A stretch of DNA of 34,864 bases. It comes from an uncultured Muribaculaceae bacterium (lineage in GTDB: Bacteria; Bacteroidota; Bacteroidia; Bacteroidales; Muribaculaceae). Under the pieces are notes generated by a model. It was not told where the DNA came from and did no database searches. It saw only the letters and a program-made list of their open reading frames with translations. Location of the stretch: NCBI GenBank assembly GCA_947644475.1, contig CANRZQ010000001.1, forward strand, positions 1 to 34,864, written 5' to 3'. Both the position numbers and the translations under genes were made by a program. This document shows positions 1 through 9,600 of this stretch, piece after piece. Position 1 is the stretch's first letter. The number at the start of each line of letters is the position of its first letter.

Positions 1-733
1 GGCCCCATAGTTCGAGACGGTCGGGATAGATGCCGAAGCGGGCGAGCGTGTCGGCAATTTCCGTCTCTGATGCTGTGGTAGCGTCGAGGCCGGACACCGG
101 CAGGCGTGTGAGGTCGGCGCGGATAGCGTCGAAGTCGGCGGCGCGGAGCAGTTTGGCGAGGTGCATCTTGCGCACCATGGCGGGGAGGACGTGACTGTTC
201 TCGAGGTGGAAGTTGTCGTTGGGGCCGTAGAGATTGGTGGGCATCACGGCGATATAGTCGGTGCCGTACTGGAGGTTGAGCGACTCGCAGAGTTTGAGGC
301 CGGCGATTTTTGCTATGGCGTAGGGCTCGTTGGTGTATTCGAGGGGCGAAGTGAGCAGGGCGTCTTCTGTGATTGGCTGCGGAGCCTCTCGAGGGTAGAT
401 GCATGTGGAGCCCAGGAACAGGAGTTTCTTTACTCCGTGACGCCAGGCCTCGCCGATTACGTTTTGCTGGATCTGAAGATTTTGGTATATGAAGTCGGCG
501 CGGTAAACCGAGTTTGCCATGATGCCTCCGACGTGGGCGGCAGCGAGGACAACGGCGTCGGGGCGTTCTTCGTCGAAGAAGCGGCGGACAGCCTCGCCGT
601 CGAGGAGGTCGAGTTCGCGGTGTGTGCGTCCTACAAGGTTGGTGTATCCGCGGCTGAGGAGATTGTTCCATATTGCGGAGCCGACAAGTCCGCGATGGCC
701 GGCGACGTATATTTTCGAATCTTTGTCAAGCAT
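1..733 (-). CDS. fcl: GDP-L-fucose synthase, 3' end cut by window edge
   Basis: This gene runs off the left edge; 244 codons are visible from the ATG at 731-733 on the minus strand. The enzyme epimerises and reduces GDP-4-keto-6-deoxymannose to GDP-L-fucose in the cytoplasm, for fucosylated surface glycans. Visible features are a Rossmann glycine motif near residues 11-18 (AGHRGLVG), the LGST strand near 108, the catalytic Y138xxxK142 of the short-chain dehydrogenase/reductase type, and PTNLYGPNDNF near 165-175. Residues about 195-240 look like an insert relative to the E. coli enzyme; I recall similar inserts in Bacteroidota homologues. It is the last visible gene of the minus-strand run, 35 nt after the HAD hydrolase. 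The family call is secure; what follows the cut cannot be seen. Confidence 0.93.
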   Translation of the reverse strand, partial: MLDKDSKIYVAGHRGLVGSAIWNNLLSRGYTNLVGRTHRELDLLDGEAVRRFFDEERPDAVVLAAAHVGGIMANSVYRADFIYQNLQIQQNVIGEAWRHGVKKLLFLGSTCIYPREAPQPITEDALLTSPLEYTNEPYAIAKIAGLKLCESLNLQYGTDYIAVMPTNLYGPNDNFHLENSHVLPAMVRKMHLAKLLRAADFDAIRADLTRLPVSGLDATTASETEIADTLARFGIYPDRLELWG

Positions 734-768
734 AGGAGTGATGATTTTTCAGATGATGTATCTATTGG

Positions 769-1413
769 TCAGATTTTCAAATCGAGCAGTGACAGGAGAG
801 ATGAAATGTGGTGTTTGGCGGCATATTCTCCCGCGGGTGCGAGCGACTGCCAGAATATGTTTCGGCCGTTGTCGCCAAGCATCACGGTTGACCATCCGAG
901 GCGGTTGGGGTGAAAAAAATCTTTTTCGGGATTGTCGCCCACGTAGGTCCATTTGTTTTCCGACGGGTTTAGCGCCATCAGGCGATCGAATGGCAACGAC
1001 GAATTTTTTGTGTCGCCAATTTCCTCGGAAATGCTGATGCGCGAGGAGGGTATGAAGCGGCAGAGCCCAAGCATGTCGATTTTTGCGCGCTGGGTGCGTG
1101 AGCGTCCGTCGGTGATGAGGGCGATATGCTCTCCTCGATTCAGCAGCGACGCGAGCACATAGGCGGCCTCGGGGTCGAGTGTTATTTCAGGCCGGTGATA
1201 GCGATAGATGTCGACGAGCGTCTTTTCAGGTATGCCCGATTCATTGGAAGCCACAGTTATGGCATCGGCGAGCGGGTCGGGGGCCGACATCATCCGGGAG
1301 TAAAGCCCCGGGGCATCCTTGGCTGAGGCTGAGGCGCGAGCCACAGCCTTCATGCCGGAATGCCAGAAGTCGATTTCCTTATAGAGAGTGTCGTCGAGGT
1401 CGAATACTATCAT
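769..1413 (-). CDS. HAD-superfamily hydrolase (phosphatase type)
   Basis: A 214-residue soluble protein. It opens with the HAD motif I DLDDTLYKE at residues 5-13, whose two aspartates are the nucleophile and the acid/base. Motif II is LITDG near residue 99, and motif IV is GDNPEKD near residue 160. The lysine of motif III is probably the K in the stretch after EIGDT, near 135. These features place it among subfamily I HAD phosphatases with a small helical cap. The substrate cannot be read from sequence. It lies 51 nt after asd and 35 nt before fcl on the same strand, so a sugar- or nucleotide-phosphate substrate is conceivable, but that is only inferred from position. Confidence 0.85.
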   Translation of the reverse strand: MIVFDLDDTLYKEIDFWHSGMKAVARASASAKDAPGLYSRMMSAPDPLADAITVASNESGIPEKTLVDIYRYHRPEITLDPEAAYVLASLLNRGEHIALITDGRSRTQRAKIDMLGLCRFIPSSRISISEEIGDTKNSSLPFDRLMALNPSENKWTYVGDNPEKDFFHPNRLGWSTVMLGDNGRNIFWQSLAPAGEYAAKHHISSLLSLLDLKI

Positions 1414-1464
1414 TCTTTTAGTTGGGGAGTTGGGAGTTGGGAAGTTTGGGAGAGAGGGAGGGAA

Positions 1465-2481
1465 TCAGAGGCGGAATACGGTCTGAGCGATTTGCACGGC
1501 GTTGAGGGCTGCGCCTTTCTTGATTTGGTCGGCCACAACCCAGAACGACAGCCCGCGGGGGTTGGCGAGGTCGGCGCGGATACGGCCCACGTACACGGGG
1601 TCGAGTCCGGCTATGTGCAGGGGCATGGGGTATTCCTTGGGTCCGTGTCCGTCGACGAGTACTATGCCTTTTGCACCGGCGAAAGCCTCGCGTGCGCGTT
1701 CCACGCTTACAGGGCTCTCGGTCTCGGCCCATATGGCTTCGCTGTGGGCGCGGAGCACGGGCACACGCACGCATGTCGCGCTCACTTCAAGGTCCGGTGC
1801 ATGCATTATCTTTTTCGTCTCAAAGTGCATTTTCATTTCCTCGCGGGTGTAGCCATTGTCGCCGAACACGTCGATATGGGGGATGACATTGAAAGCGAGC
1901 TGGTCGACAAATTTCTCTGCCTTTGTCTCTTTTCCGGCGGCAATGTCGCTGTGCTGGCTTTCGAGTTCTGCCATTGCCGATGCTCCGGCTCCTGATGCGG
2001 CCTGATATGTGGCCACATGCACTCGGCGAATCGGGCTTACGTCGTGGATGGGCTTGAGCGCGACCACCATCTGTATTGTCGTGCAGTTGGGGTTTGCGAT
2101 GATTCGCCGCGGGGTGTTGAAAGCGTCGTCGGGATTCACCTCGGGCACAACCAGAGGCACGTCGGCGTCCATGCGGAATGCGCTTGAATTGTCGATCATC
2201 AACGCTCCGCCGGCAGTGATTGTTTCGGCATATTCTTTTGAGACTGATGCTCCGGCCGATACGAATGCCACGTCGATGCCGGTAAAATCGGAATCGTGGG
2301 AAAGTAGTTCTATCACCACGTTGCGGCCGCACCATTCAACGACCGACCCCGCGCTGCGCTGCGAGCCGAAAAGCCGCAAGTCGCCCACGGGGAAATTTTG
2401 CTCGCGGAGCACGCGCAGGAATTCTTGTCCGACTGCGCCGCTTGCTCCAACGATAGCAACATTAATCGATGTCTTGTTCAA
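1465..2481 (-). CDS. asd: Aspartate-semialdehyde dehydrogenase (USG-1 type)
   Basis: The enzyme reduces aspartyl-4-phosphate with NADPH to aspartate-4-semialdehyde, the branch point to lysine/diaminopimelate, threonine and methionine. The N-terminal dinucleotide fold shows GASGAVGQ (residues 12-19), followed by DNSSAFRM and the catalytic cysteine in NPNCTT (C133). The C-terminal part has RVPVLRAHSE and ends in a typical dimerisation domain. I place the start at a TTG codon (2479-2481), giving 338 residues, the usual family length. The frame stays open to an ATG at 2691, but that extension would run through the TSCPD gene and adds sequence unlike the family. No ATG lies at the conserved N-terminus; the TTG is nine codons before the first beta strand ends. 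Confidence 0.93.
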   Translation of the reverse strand: MNKTSINVAIVGASGAVGQEFLRVLREQNFPVGDLRLFGSQRSAGSVVEWCGRNVVIELLSHDSDFTGIDVAFVSAGASVSKEYAETITAGGALMIDNSSAFRMDADVPLVVPEVNPDDAFNTPRRIIANPNCTTIQMVVALKPIHDVSPIRRVHVATYQAASGAGASAMAELESQHSDIAAGKETKAEKFVDQLAFNVIPHIDVFGDNGYTREEMKMHFETKKIMHAPDLEVSATCVRVPVLRAHSEAIWAETESPVSVERAREAFAGAKGIVLVDGHGPKEYPMPLHIAGLDPVYVGRIRADLANPRGLSFWVVADQIKKGAALNAVQIAQTVFRL

Positions 2482-2503
2482 TTTTTGTAGATATATTGAC
2501 GGG

Positions 2504-2746
2504 TTATATAGAGTCGATGGCTTGAGCCAGCTGGTCGGGGCATGATGTGGCTTTGTTGCCGCATCGTATTCCGCGCAGACGTGCGGCCACATCGGCGGCC
2601 GGCGCTCCTTCGACGAGCGCGGCGATGCCCTGGGTGTTGCCGTGGCAGCCGCCGTTGAAGCATACGTTGTGTACGAATCCTTGTTCGTCAATCTCGAAAT
2701 CGATGCTTCGTGAGCAGGTGCCCTTGCAGATGTGCTGATGTTTCAT
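2504..2746 (-). CDS. TSCPD domain protein (TIGR03905-like)
   Basis: A small 80-residue protein with regularly placed cysteines (HICKGTCS, CFNGGCHGN, RCGNKATSCPDQ), ending in the TSCPD motif that names the family. The same domain occurs as a C-terminal zinc-binding-like tail in some class II ribonucleotide reductases and as free-standing small proteins. The function of free-standing members is not established. It sits 5 nt after the small secreted protein and 22 nt before asd, so it is probably cotranscribed with both. The ATG at 2744-2746 is the only sensible start. Confidence 0.85.
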   Translation of the reverse strand: MKHQHICKGTCSRSIDFEIDEQGFVHNVCFNGGCHGNTQGIAALVEGAPAADVAARLRGIRCGNKATSCPDQLAQAIDSI

Positions 2747-2751
2747 TCTTG

Positions 2752-3144
2752 TTATTTAAGTGAGTCCACGTCGAGGACTATATCGAGAGTCTTGCCCGAT
2801 TTAGTGCCTTTGAAACGGTAGATAATAGGCCAATTGTTGTCGATGCAGAATTTGCGCAGTGCCTGCATGTCCTTGTCGGGGCTTGATACAGTCTCGGCCA
2901 CGAATACGCTTTTGAACATGTCGGCTTGTGCTTCTACTGTGGCGAACGCTATCTGGTCTTCGTCGATGGTGAAGTTGTAGATGACCTGATTGTCGACGGC
3001 CTCAACGTTGTCGAGTGAGTTGCCGGGTCCGAACTGAGCGGGCAGGTCCTTGTTGAAAGGAGCGAGGATTGCATCGATGTCGGCTGCTGCGGCAGAGAAA
3101 GCCACGGCAAATGCCATAATCATGCAGGCAATTATTTTTTTCAT
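2752..3144 (-). CDS. Small secreted protein, function unknown
   Basis: A 130-residue protein with a clear Sec signal peptide: MKK, a hydrophobic core to about residue 18, and cleavage likely after the AAA near 19-21. There is no lipobox cysteine, so the mature protein should be soluble in the periplasm or released. The mature part of about 110 residues is acidic, with predicted mixed alpha/beta character and no cysteines in the first 90 residues. I recognise no catalytic motif. It lies 30 nt downstream of hepT and 5 nt upstream of the TSCPD gene on the same strand. It is not an obvious part of the toxin-antitoxin system. Confidence 0.72.
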   Translation of the reverse strand: MKKIIACMIMAFAVAFSAAAADIDAILAPFNKDLPAQFGPGNSLDNVEAVDNQVIYNFTIDEDQIAFATVEAQADMFKSVFVAETVSSPDKDMQALRKFCIDNNWPIIYRFKGTKSGKTLDIVLDVDSLK

Positions 3145-3174
3145 AAGGGAAGTTATATTTGATGATAATTATAG

Positions 3175-3534
3175 TTAACTGTCAGCACCATTGCTGTTAA
3201 GGAGTATCATGCTCTCCACGTCTTTTTTTAGAGCGGGAATATGTCTTGTTACAAGTCCCCAAAGAAATTCAACGGGCACTTTGTCGTAAGAGTGTATTAC
3301 GCGATTGCGCGTCTGGACGATGGATCGTGCATTTGGCAATGCAAAATCCGGGTCGCGTTTAAGAATCCTGTTAATGGCCTCGCCCATGATTTCGACTTTG
3401 CGCTCCACCGCACATATCCTTAATTTGTCCTTAGCAAAAATATCAAATCTGTTTGGATAGTCTGTGAAAAAATACTCAACATCGTTGATTGCATCTAACA
3501 CATCCTGGAGGTATTTTAAAATATATTCATCCAT
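3175..3534 (-). CDS. hepT: HepT-type toxin (HEPN, DUF86)
   Basis: A 119-residue all-helical HEPN protein. The diagnostic RX4-6HxY motif is present as RNRVIHSY near residues 76-83. In characterised HepT toxins, the arginine and histidine form the ribonuclease active site and the tyrosine is the residue modified by the partner. It overlaps the upstream mntA gene by 8 nt, the usual translationally coupled arrangement. By family knowledge it acts as a cytoplasmic RNase or tRNase unless AMPylated. The pair is visibly more AT-rich than the flanking housekeeping genes, which suggests horizontal acquisition. No truncation is seen. Confidence 0.9.
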   Translation of the reverse strand: MDEYILKYLQDVLDAINDVEYFFTDYPNRFDIFAKDKLRICAVERKVEIMGEAINRILKRDPDFALPNARSIVQTRNRVIHSYDKVPVEFLWGLVTRHIPALKKDVESMILLNSNGADS

Positions 3535-3832
3535 AGATTACTTTTTTTGTGCGATTGACATTCTGGATGAAATATTTGTTACGCATACTTTCGCCTACAA
3601 CCAAATCAACGGTTCGGCCCAATAGATTTTCCAATGATGCTAAAAGACTGAGGAAATTATCAACATAATCGAACGTGTCAAGAGAAACATTTTCAAAATC
3701 GATAAGGAAATCTATATCGCTTTTGTCGTTGAATCTGTCTGTGAGGACAGATCCAAAGACAGCAAGCGATTTTACCTTGTGGTTTCGGCAAATGTCGATT
3801 ATCTTGGTTATATTCAGTTCGATTAGTTTCAT
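3527..3832 (-). CDS. mntA: MntA-type minimal nucleotidyltransferase antitoxin
   Basis: A 101-residue protein with the minimal nucleotidyltransferase signature GS-X10-DxD: GSV near residues 27-29, followed ten residues later by DID (two metal-binding aspartates). A later acidic residue in TVDLVVG probably completes the metal site. In studied pairs, MntA neutralises HepT by attaching AMP groups to the tyrosine of the HxY motif. The gene begins only 2 nt after the stop of the Bax-inhibitor-1 gene and overlaps hepT by 8 nt, so it most likely relies on transcription from upstream. No separate promoter is evident. Confidence 0.9.
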   Translation of the reverse strand: MKLIELNITKIIDICRNHKVKSLAVFGSVLTDRFNDKSDIDFLIDFENVSLDTFDYVDNFLSLLASLENLLGRTVDLVVGESMRNKYFIQNVNRTKKVIYG

Positions 3833-3834
3833 TT

Positions 3835-4566
3835 TCAGTCGCGGTTGCCGCCGAAGAAACGGAGAAGGAAAAGGAAGAGGTTGATGAAGTCGAGGTAGAG
3901 GGTGAGTGCGCCGAGGGCGGCAACTTTGCCGGTCATCTCAGCGGGTGTCACGGCTGCGATCTGGCGTATGCGCTGAGTGTCCCATGCGGTGAGGCCTACG
4001 AAAATGAGCACGCCGGCAATAGACACAATCCAGTCCATAGTCGAACTTTTGAGGAAGAGGTTGACGAGCATGGCGATAATCATGCCGATGAGGCACATTG
4101 TGAGTATGCCGCCCATCTTGGAGAGGTCGCGGTTGGTGAAATAGCCATAGAGACTCATGGCTCCGAATGTTCCTGCGGTGATGAAGAACGTGCGTGCAAG
4201 CGCGCCGCCGGTGTAGACCACGAATATCGATGACAGCATCAGGCCGTTGACAGCCGCGAAGATGAAGAACAGCAGTGTGGCGACTCCTGCCGAGATTTTA
4301 TTGATTGCGCCGTTGATGCCGATTACGAGGCCGAATTCGGCGATGATGAGCGCCCACATTACCCACGAGTGGGTATACATATAATATACGAAGCCTTGTG
4401 ATGCGCAGAAAAGCGATACTATGGCTGTGACCAAGAGGCCGAGTGTCATGTTGAGGTAAACGCGGCGCATCACCGACGGCATTGTTGCCACGGATGTGCC
4501 GGAGCCGGCATAGGGCTGGTAGTTGTTGCGATAATCGTTTTGATTGAATTGAGGATAAGATGCCAT
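3835..4566 (-). CDS. Bax inhibitor-1/YccA family membrane protein
   Basis: A 243-residue integral membrane protein with seven hydrophobic segments after a polar, Asn/Tyr-rich N-terminal tail of about 30 residues. Family landmarks are the TM region around FFIFAAVNGLMLSSIF, the GYFTNRDLSKMGG loop and the C-terminal LTAWDTQRIRQIA followed by LYLDFINLFLFLLRFFG, which carry the conserved aspartates linked to the pH-gated calcium leak in bacterial homologues such as BsYetJ. It sits in the inner membrane. It is the first gene of the minus-strand run that continues through mntA/hepT to fcl. Exact physiology in Bacteroidota is not established. Confidence 0.92.
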   Translation of the reverse strand: MASYPQFNQNDYRNNYQPYAGSGTSVATMPSVMRRVYLNMTLGLLVTAIVSLFCASQGFVYYMYTHSWVMWALIIAEFGLVIGINGAINKISAGVATLLFFIFAAVNGLMLSSIFVVYTGGALARTFFITAGTFGAMSLYGYFTNRDLSKMGGILTMCLIGMIIAMLVNLFLKSSTMDWIVSIAGVLIFVGLTAWDTQRIRQIAAVTPAEMTGKVAALGALTLYLDFINLFLFLLRFFGGNRD

Positions 4567-4660
4567 ATTATATTATGTGTTATGGTTTTGTATATTTATT
4601 TGACAAATAAGAGCGGAAATGGTTTAAAAGGAGAGATGGTTTGTCCTCATTGTCTTGATG

Positions 4661-6448
4661 CTACATACGGTCGGGCACCCGGATTCCGAGCAGGCTCATG
4701 GCTGTGCGGATGGTGCGGGCCGTGGCTTCCGAGAGGGCGAGACGCAGCGAGCGTATGTCGGCGTTCTCCTCGCGGAGGATGGAGCAGTCGTGATAGAATT
4801 GGTTGTAGAGTTTGCAGAGGTCGTAGGCGTAGTTGGCGATGAGCGCGGGCGAGAGCTGGCGTCCGGCTTCGGATACAACGGTGGGGAAGTCGGCAAGACG
4901 CTGGATGAGTGTGATCTCGCGGTCGTTAGGCTCAACGGCAGAGTAGTCGCCAATGGTCATGCCGTCGGCTTGTGCGCGACGAAGAACCGAGCGGATGCGG
5001 GCGTGAGTGTACTGGATGAAAGGTCCGGTGTTGCCGTTGAAGTCGATAGACTCTTCGGGATTGAAGAGCATGTTTTTGCGCGGGTCGACTTTAAGGAGGA
5101 AGTATTTGAGGGCACCCATGCCTACGGTCTCGCATATTTCGTCGATTTCTTCGGCAGTGAGGCCGTCGAGTTTGCCGAGTTCGCCCGACACAGAGCGGGC
5201 GTTGTTCACCATCTCGGCCATAAGGTAGTCGGCATCGACAACGGTGCCTTCGCGGCTCTTCATCTTGCCGTTGGGGAGTTCGACCATGCCGTAGGAGAAA
5301 TGCACGAGGTCTTTGCCCCATTTGAAGCCGAGGCGGTCGAGGAGGATGGAAAGGACCTTGAAATGGTATTCCTGCTCGTTGCCCACGACATAAATCATGC
5401 GGTCGATGGGGTAGTCGGCGAAGCGGATTTTTGCTGTGCCTATGTCCTGTGTCATGTACACGGAGGTGCCGTCGGCACGGAGCAGCAATTTGTGGTCGAG
5501 ACCCTCGGCGGTGAGGTCGGCCCATACCGAGCCGTCGTCCTTGCGGTACATCACGCCTTTTTCGAGGCCTTCGAGCACCTTGTCCTTGCCTTCGAGATAT
5601 GTGTCGGACTCGTAATATATTTTATCGAAGTCGACACCGAGGCGGCGGTAACTCTCGTCGAAGCCGGAGTAAACCCATGAGTTCATCATGTTCCAAAGGT
5701 CGTATACCTCCTTGTCGCCCTGCTCCCAGAGGCGGAGCATCTCGCGGGCCTGCTGCATGAGCGGAGCCTTTTCCTTGGCCTCGTCCTCGGTCATGCCTTC
5801 GGCCACAAGAGCCTTCACCTGCTCGGAATAGCGTTTGCTGAACAGCACGTAGAAATCGCCTACAAGGTGGTCGCCTTTCTTTCCGGTCGATTCGGGGGTG
5901 GCGCCTTCGCCCCAGAGTTTCCATGCGAGCATCGACTTGCAGATGTGGATGCCGCGGTTGTTTACGATATTTGTTTTAACAACCCGGTTTCCGCAGGCCT
6001 CGAGAATGCATGCGAGGGAGTATCCGAGCAGGTTGTTGCGCACATGGCCAAGGTGGAGGGGCTTGTTAGTGTTTGGCGATGAATATTCAATCATCACCAT
6101 TGGCGACCGGTCGTCAGGCTTGGTGATGCCATAGTTTTCGGTGGAAAGCACATGAGAGAGCACGGCGTTCCAGTATGTAGGCTCGATCACGATGTTGAGG
6201 AATCCGTTCACGGCGTTGAAAGCCTTCACTGCGGGTTCGTTTTCCACGAGCCATTGGCCGATTTCCTCGGCCACCATTGCGGGAGCCTTACGGGCGAGTT
6301 TCACCCAGGGAAACACCATAACAGTGAGATTGCCCTCAAACTCCTTGCGGGTGGCAGAGGGCACGATTTCGCCGGCGGGGGTGTCGGCGTTGTAGAGCCG
6401 GGCCACGGCTTTTGACACGGCCTCGGCGATAATTCTATCTATCGACAT
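4661..6448 (-). CDS. argS: Arginyl-tRNA synthetase
   Basis: A 595-residue class Ia aminoacyl-tRNA synthetase that charges tRNA-Arg. The N-terminal additional domain (residues 1 to about 100) binds tRNA. The catalytic Rossmann fold has the HIGH signature as HLGH at 132-135, preceded by SSPNTNKPL. The KMSKS loop is degenerate (KMKSREG), as is common in ArgS. The C-terminal helical DALR-type anticodon-binding domain follows YTHARIRS and ends in LLGIRVPDRM. Length matches bacterial ArgS. It has its own promoter (6554-6585) and about 100 nt of leader. Confidence 0.97.
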   Translation of the reverse strand: MSIDRIIAEAVSKAVARLYNADTPAGEIVPSATRKEFEGNLTVMVFPWVKLARKAPAMVAEEIGQWLVENEPAVKAFNAVNGFLNIVIEPTYWNAVLSHVLSTENYGITKPDDRSPMVMIEYSSPNTNKPLHLGHVRNNLLGYSLACILEACGNRVVKTNIVNNRGIHICKSMLAWKLWGEGATPESTGKKGDHLVGDFYVLFSKRYSEQVKALVAEGMTEDEAKEKAPLMQQAREMLRLWEQGDKEVYDLWNMMNSWVYSGFDESYRRLGVDFDKIYYESDTYLEGKDKVLEGLEKGVMYRKDDGSVWADLTAEGLDHKLLLRADGTSVYMTQDIGTAKIRFADYPIDRMIYVVGNEQEYHFKVLSILLDRLGFKWGKDLVHFSYGMVELPNGKMKSREGTVVDADYLMAEMVNNARSVSGELGKLDGLTAEEIDEICETVGMGALKYFLLKVDPRKNMLFNPEESIDFNGNTGPFIQYTHARIRSVLRRAQADGMTIGDYSAVEPNDREITLIQRLADFPTVVSEAGRQLSPALIANYAYDLCKLYNQFYHDCSILREENADIRSLRLALSEATARTIRTAMSLLGIRVPDRM

Positions 6449-6553
6449 AAATCGTTGGTTGTCAAAGTTAAAACGTTTGAATACACATAACAGGGCATAA
6501 TATCCGGTGTCGGGCAGGGGGCCGCAGCGCCGTATATAATGCCTTTAAGGCTA

Positions 6554-6585
6554 CAAAGTTACAAAAAAATATCCGTTTTGACAAA
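6554..6585 (-). promoter_or_regulatory. Bacteroidota-type promoter of argS
   Basis: Read on the minus strand: TTTG, exactly 20 nt, then TAACTTTG, a perfect fit to the -33 (TTTG) and -7 (TAnnTTTG) elements of the Bacteroidota housekeeping sigma factor. Transcription should begin near 6547, about 100 nt before the argS ATG. Confidence 0.7.
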
Positions 6586-6604
6586 ATGAAGATGAAAATC
6601 GGGC

Positions 6605-6642
6605 AAAAAAACGCCCGGCATCTATCTTGTCAGATGCCGGGC
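6605..6642 (-). terminator. Rho-independent terminator of the SGNH-hydrolase gene
   Basis: An 11-bp perfect GC-rich stem (arms 6613-6623 and 6632-6642, 8-nt loop) followed on the minus strand by a run of seven T residues (A run at 6605-6611 on the plus strand). It lies about 30 nt past the stop of the 1272-residue gene and separates it from argS. Confidence 0.88.
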
Positions 6643-6672
6643 GCAGGGTTTATTCAGGATATGTTTCAGAAA

Positions 6673-9600
6673 CTATCGGAAGAGTACTTTTGCGGCTTTT
6701 GAGCCTTGACGGGCGATATAGATTTGACCGCGGCGAGGTTCGGCCACTTTCATGCCTTGAAGGTTGTAATATTCAATATCTGCATTGAAATCGGCATTGA
6801 CATCGTCGATTCCCGAGAAAGGATCTACTTCCTTGACTTCTGATTCGGTAATTTCGAAATAGTGGTCGCGGTTGGCAATGATGGAGTAGTCGGGTGTCTG
6901 TTTGCCGTTGTTCCAGTTATTGAAAATCAGCGTGTAGTTGCCGGTATTTGTGTCGAGGGGGAACACTTTGTAGGTTTTGCCGTTGATTTCGCGTTGGTCG
7001 ATTACGATCTGGCCGGGCCATGCGCCGTAGAATTCGCTGTCGCCATAGGCGTAGAGGCCGAGCGATGCCCATCCGGTGTTGTCGATTACGTAGATGTAAT
7101 GTTCGGCCACGGGCACTTCGGGAAGCGAACCGGCGATAGAGAAATTGTCGATGGCAAGGGCCATGGCGGCGTTGCAGGCATCGCCGGAGGCTGTGGAGAT
7201 ATTCCATGCCAGATAGAGATCGCATCCGCGTTCGATGTCGACGGGGAGGGTGGCGCTTACGGCTACGGTTTCTCCGGGTACCTGGGCATAGCCTTCGGTA
7301 GCGGCGTCGGGCTCGAGTTTTGTGTAGAAGTCGGTGCCGGCCGAGGTCCAGTTGCGACCGTCGACAGAGTAGTAGAGTTGTACGGCGAATCCGGCGGGAT
7401 TGTTGCCTTTGCGGTATTTCTCAATGTCGTAGGCCACGTTGAGTTTCTCGATGTTTTTGGCGCCGTTGTTGTGCAGGTGGGCGTAAAGATTGATTGCACG
7501 TGTTCCGTTGGCCACGCCTGTGGTGATGCCGCCGAGGGCACGGTCGGAGCCTTGGGTGTCGCCGAAGTTCCAGATGCCGTTCTTAGCGTTGGCGGGCAGG
7601 CTTACACCGCCGGCATATGTTGTCTTTTCAGAAGCCACGCCGTAAGAGCCGACTGTGCGGGGCGCCACGGTCTGGCGGTCAATGCGCCATCCTTCGGGAA
7701 GAGTAGCCTCGGCTGCATTGCCGATTGCATCGAAGTTTTCTTCGGCGCTGAGTTTGTCCTTATTGAGTTCGATCGCGGGATATGTAATCACCACAGTCTC
7801 TGCTTCGGCCACGCGCACTTTTGCTGTACGGGAGAATTGGCCGGAAGCGGCAGTGATGGTGTATTCGCCGAGCGAGCCGTTGGCTGTGAATTTTGAGCCG
7901 GAGAATGTGCCGCCGTCGTTTGCGTAGAATGAGAAGGGTTCGGACGGGGCTACGTCGATGCCATATTCGTCGTAAAGACGGGCGGAGTAGTCGACGGTGA
8001 GGTTGTGGTGGTTGACGGGATTGACAAATTGGTTCATTGTCGCCGACGCGTATGAACGCATTGAGGCGGCTTCTGCATCGGTGATGGATGCCGGATGGGA
8101 GTTGATGGCAAAGGCGTTTTCGTTGAAAATCAGCTGGTACTCCATGCAGGCAGCCAGATAGGTGGCTTTCGGGGTGGGGTGGCGGTCGTCGAGGAAGAGT
8201 TTGGCTGCACCTTCGCTGCCCTCGGCCTCGAAGATGCGCTGGTAGGCGGAAGCCACGGGGCAAATTACGATGCCTGCGTCGGTTGCCACGTCAAGATAGT
8301 TGCGGGCAAACTGAGCGTTGAATTCGGTAAAATTGGCCCAGTCGCTGCCGTAGGCCCAGTTCATGGGGATGATGATTATTGCATTGGGGTTGGGGCAGTT
8401 TGCACGGATATATTCAATCCATTTCTTGACGGAAGCGCGGAATTGCTCGATATTTGTGCGGGGCACGGCACTCTGTTCTTGCAGGATAATGTGGCTCCAA
8501 GCCTCGGAACGCACGAGCATTTTGGCCGAAGGAGTTCCGTCGGCGGCGAGGCCTTCGCCTTCATCCCAGTGGGTGTTGAGCGATTTGCCAAGGAGCGTGT
8601 GTTTTGTCCATACGGCATCCTTGCCCATGGCGCGGGCAATGTCGTTGAACATTGCGTCCTGGTCGTTATAGTAGATAAGAGAGTTGTTGAGCGACAGGAT
8701 TTTCACTTTCTCCGGCAGAGCCTTTACGAGCACGGTTTCGGCAGGGTTGAGTGTCATGCCGGCCACTGCCGCGCTTTTTAGTGTGAGGGTGTATTCGCCG
8801 GTGGAGAGGTTGAATGTCACGTCATAGGAGCCGGGAGCCACAGCGGCATTGAAAGTGCTTCCTTTCACAAGCGATCCGGAAAGCGATGAGGCAGTCATGT
8901 CGGCGCCGGATGCGCCCCATGCGCCGCCCATGCCGAGGCGTTGGTAGATGCGCCAGCGGCTGAGGTTGCTGTTGGCCGATGCGGGCATCGACACAAATCC
9001 TTTATAGAGGCCGTCGGCGGTGTCGAGGGTGAGGGCGCCGTCGGTGTTCATATAGTTCCAGTTGTTGAAATCGCCAACCATGTATACTTTTGTGAGGCCT
9101 GTGGGGTCGTCGTTGCTCTTTATAAAAAGAGACGCAGAGCCGTTTGCAATTGTGAGGCGAATTTCAGAGGCGGCGTAAACATTGCTTCCACAGGAAATGT
9201 TGTCGTCGGTGCCGGATTTGAGAGCATAGGGTGTGTCGGGGAAGATGTTGGTGCCGTTGGAACCGTAGTTGCACGCCGAAGACCATGAGGCGTCGGCCAC
9301 CTTAAAGGCTCCGGAGAGAGTCTTGTCGTAGAGTATATATTCGCCGTTGCCCAGGTCGCTGAATTCCCATTCTGCTACCGGACTCCAGGAGTTTACATCG
9401 CCACGCAGGTAGATTCCGGAAGGAACATGTACAGGCTTATTAGGGTCGACCCAGCCGGTGTACGATTCTGGGTTGGCGATTACAGTTGCTTCTGTCGGGG
9501 TGGCGCAGATGTAATTGTCGGTTGACGCGTTGATGGCGACAGCGGGCAGGCGTGTTGTGGCCGTGTTGTTGATTTCTATATTGGCATTGCCTTTGGCTGT

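Noticed and set aside
161..913. 250-codon plus-strand ORF
   Set aside because: It is the antisense shadow of fcl, whose minus-strand reading carries the full set of enzyme motifs.
4655..5680. 341-codon plus-strand ORF
   Set aside because: Antisense to argS; no domain features and composition typical of a shadow frame (Val/Glu/Gly-rich).
6862..7896. 344-codon plus-strand ORF
   Set aside because: Antisense to the SGNH-hydrolase gene; low-complexity Val/Gly sequence without family resemblance.
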